Part shown: positions 20,944 through 20,965 of the stretch, in pieces
Position numbering within the stretch: the first letter of the stretch is position 1
How the letters are laid out: the number at the start of each line of letters is the position of its first letter
DNA from: a virus
Virus record (IMG/VR): IMGVR_UViG_3300035661_000367
Coordinates: 1-20,965 of that record
Strand: one strand, 5' to 3'
Length of the DNA: 20,965 bases
Notes under the pieces: model-generated
Databases searched by the model: none
What the model was told of the DNA's origin: nothing
Seen by the model: the letters and a program-made list of their open reading frames with translations, nothing else
Translations under genes and position numbers: made by a program

Positions 20944-20965
20944 ATGGGTCCAGAATTACTAATCG
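20944..20965 (+). CDS. Start of a gene, probably the prohead protease gp21-like (partial)
   Basis: Only seven codons are visible: MGPELLI. TAGGAG lies before the ATG with good spacing. T4 gp21 starts MNEPQLLIETWG and lies shortly after gene 67, so this is plausibly the protease that matures the prohead and cuts leaders at (I/L)xE sites. Seven residues cannot prove it. Confidence 0.5.

Noticed and set aside
1-20965. tRNA genes, insertion sequences, integrase or attachment sites
   Set aside because: I looked for cloverleaf-like segments, terminal inverted repeats and transposase motifs and saw none.

Overview
This AT-rich window is a segment of a T4-like (contractile-tailed) bacteriophage genome. 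It carries recognisable relatives of T4 genes 43 (DNA polymerase, partial), dsbA, 53, a 48-like tube cap, 55 (late sigma factor), 47/46 (recombination nuclease), 26-like, a tape measure (gene 29 role), 20 (portal), 67 (prohead core) and the first codons of a probable 21 (prohead protease). The host cannot be named. The peptidoglycan-degrading domains and the sigma70-type early promoters fit a Gram-negative bacterium.

Layout. 1-2332 (minus): DNA polymerase N-terminal half, a membrane-anchored lytic transglycosylase, and a DsbA-like protein behind a near-consensus sigma70 promoter. 2397-6435 (minus): one late operon read from a TATAAATA promoter, in the order HxGH nucleotidyltransferase, tube cap, gp53, then a large hub protein ending in a lambda R-like (GH104) muramidase. 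6439-11501 (plus): gp55, a decayed GIY-YIG endonuclease on the opposite strand, gp47, gp46, a RuvC-like resolvase and an acidic protein, closed by a strong terminator. 11508-14554: an unknown membrane protein, a late-promoter NTase-fold protein (minus) and a DinG/XPD-like helicase, closed by a bidirectional terminator. 14551-15618 (minus): a gp26-like baseplate hub assembly gene with an apparent -1 frameshift extension. 15711-20965 (plus): tape measure, portal, prohead core and the start of the protease gene.

Regulation is readable. Sigma70-like promoters with 17-bp spacers precede the early-type genes (dsbA, 55, helicase, membrane protein). T4-type late elements precede virion-type genes: TATAAATA at three minus-strand sites and CATAAATA at three plus-strand sites. 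Two intergenic regions hold an early and a late promoter back to back, a few bases apart.

The most notable observations are: (1) a 23-bp perfect hairpin that buries the ribosome binding site and start codon of the RuvC-like resolvase and holds a late-promoter element in its loop, the logic known for T4 genes e, soc and 49, here on an unrelated resolvase; (2) a U UUU UUU slippery heptamer with a 5-nt spacer and a hairpin in the gp26-like gene, leading into a 76-codon frame that has no usable start codon before its conserved-looking core; (3) three late genes whose N-termini resemble T4 capsid-targeting leaders with gp21-type (I/L)xE cleavage motifs, two of them on nucleotidyltransferases; (4) a GIY-YIG homing-endonuclease relic whose inactivating changes can be read base by base.
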